From Isoetes taiwanensis (taxonomy: Eukaryota > Streptophyta > Lycopodiopsida > Isoetales > Isoetaceae), in NCBI GenBank assembly GCA_021234155.1, contig JAJEKV010000001.1, positions 35,884,826 through 35,948,825 on the forward strand: a stretch of DNA of 64,000 nt, written 5' to 3'. The position numbers and the translations under genes were made by a program. Numbering within the stretch: position 1 is the stretch's first letter; each line of letters opens with the position of its first letter. The notes under the pieces are model-generated. The model was not told the origin of the DNA and ran no database searches. It saw nothing but the letters and a program-made list of their open reading frames with translations. Shown one piece after another: positions 62,493 through 64,000 of the stretch.

Positions 62493-63600
62493 GAACATTA
62501 TCTGCACTAATTTATCTAACTTATATCTGGGCTTTTGTCTGATAAGTAGTGAGGTGTTAAAAAATGCTAACCATGACAATCAAACAAGTGTGCTTTGCAT
62601 TTTCTTATTTCATTTCTGCAAGCAACATATGTATAATTAGATGGTACAACAATAAACAATGCCAAATACCCTTAACCAACATGGCATATATAAGTTCTCG
62701 CTTCTTGCTTATAGGGCATGTTGAGCATGCAATCCAGCAAGGCATCACGCTCTCCTTGACATAAAAAGTTGTACAAGAATGCTCGTCAGCAAAATAGAAA
62801 AAGAATTAGATGTAAGCATCATAACATCGCATAAGCTGATACCAAAGGGCTCAAAAATTATAGCTTACTTCTTAAGTTGGAAATCTCAGAGATTTGTCAT
62901 AAATCTTAACCAGTAATACCAGTAATCAACCAACGCCTTCTTTGACTGCAGCCCGTCCATATTTTGCAAAATTTATCTGTTTGATCAAAAGAGGAATAAG
63001 GATTTTAAAACCAAGAGACCTGAACTACAGATTCACAAGGTTGAACACAAGCATTTCATTAAAAATCTTAGAAAGCACACAGTGCAAGGGAAAAAAATAC
63101 AGATGTAAGGAACAGAGAATACTTCCAAAGAGGAAAACAGGCTGCAATTTTGGCTGCTATAGAGGAGTGCCAAATGCTCAAGATAGTTTTATGGATGAAG
63201 AAATAGACATTGTCCTGAAAGAGCAAAGAGACAGAGGAATAAGAAGATAAAACATGAGGAAACGTTTTCACAGTCTATGTAAATTAATGCTATATACGTG
63301 TCAATAACCCCCCAGACCTAACCCAACCTTCAGCACCAAAATATTGGCCTCTTAGCCCAAATAATTCGTTTCTTTCCAAACCCAGCAAGTCCAGCCTAAC
63401 TTTCACACAAATTTTTTACTACTACTTCAACATGGCTGCAGAAAGAGCAGAGTGAAGATTTCTCCATAGCAGAAAGAAGCATATCAGAGGCTTCTACATA
63501 TCTGGTAAAGACCTGATTGCCAACCATGATGCCTACTATTGTAGCATTGGGTATGTCAAGAAGGATTAGCTCCCCTAATTAGATGCTACACCAAGCCATG
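62493..63600. other. Non-coding stretch
   Basis: AT-rich. The frame at 62942-63250 is a chance opening without motif. Nothing else is recognised. Confidence 0.4.
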
Positions 63601-63605
63601 TAAGT

Positions 63606-63714
63606 TTTCGTTAGAAATTCTAACTAAGAGATCTTCTTAGACCTGCAAAGGCTGACGTTTTTCGTTAGAAATTCTAACTAAGAGATCTTCTTAGACCAGC
63701 AAAAGCTGATGTTA
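63606..63714. repeat. 54 bp tandem duplication with palindromes
   Basis: TTCGTTAGAAATTCTAACTA followed by AGAGATCTTCTTAGACC occurs at 63607 and again at 63661. Each unit holds two near-palindromes, GTTAGAAATTCTAAC and CTAAGAGATCTTCTTAG. Confidence 0.85.
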
Positions 63715-64000
63715 CCACAGGCTCTGCATCATGCAACCTCATCTGGTTGATTCCCATAATATCAAGCAGATTAACCAGCTGCTAAGGATTCAAATCGATC
63801 GTTCGAGTTTTAACTATCGGTTACAGAATTGTCTGAGAAATGGTTTAACCATCTGTGCCTTCACCTGAATCCCAAACAACAGAACATGGCCTGGCGGTCA
63901 AAGTTAAATTTTTTAGAGCTTTTCTAATTTTTGTAACCGTTAGATTTAAAAATAACAGATCTCATGGTTAATGTAAGGACACGTCATAAAACTGTGGGCT

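Overview
This is a nuclear window from a land plant, and it consists mostly of transposable elements. Evidence for a plant: GT-AG introns of plant size, plant-type Ty1/copia and Ty3/gypsy elements primed by initiator tRNA-Met, a CACTA element, MITEs, and an 11-exon long-chain acyl-CoA synthetase of the plant LACS8/LACS9 type. Low gene density and deep nesting suggest a large genome. A seed-free plant such as a fern or lycophyte is my guess, but nothing here proves it.

Layout. 0-5.5 kb: AT-rich non-coding DNA, a 0.5 kb purine microsatellite and a few coding remnants. 5.5-14.4 kb: a gypsy element (A) whose 5' LTR was split by a degenerate Ty1/copia element with a perfect GTGAT target duplication. 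14.4-17.2 kb: an intact two-exon gene of unknown function and a fragment of a plastid-type phosphatidate cytidylyltransferase gene, both on the minus strand. 17.6-19.7 kb: a Tat-like gypsy remnant with protease and RNase H but no reverse transcriptase. 21.96-38.7 kb: a second gypsy element (B) of the same family as A. 39.06-40.70 kb: a solo LTR of this family with target duplication GCCCC. 42.4-46.3 kb: a LINE with a (TTCTA)n tail. 48.4-52.3 kb: the LACS gene, the one clearly intact host gene. 52.3-64 kb: AT-rich DNA with a hAT-like MITE inside an open exon, foldback MITEs and poly(A) tails.

The most unusual content is in element B. Between its 5' LTR and its gag-pol it carries two accessory genes. 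Each is preceded by the same module: a pair of nested palindromes about 190-200 bp apart, then a CTATAAATAG box. The first gene starts with an exact histone H3 tail (ARTKQTARK) and ends in a full H3/CENH3-type histone fold, with about 340 charged residues between. A single frameshift separates the two parts. The second gene has no recognised function, but element A carries a diverged copy behind its own set of three palindromes. The pol polyprotein of B ends in a chromodomain-like segment, the module that in chromoviruses is linked to methylated H3 tails. So one retrotransposon appears to carry both a histone H3-like protein and a possible H3-tail reader.

The 3' LTR of B is split by a 4.7 kb CACTA element (CAG target duplication) without a transposase. 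It carries pieces of two host genes: an F-box/kelch gene and an RRM exon of the U1A/U2B'' type. The LTRs of the family also share hairpins at both ends, with compensatory changes between copies.
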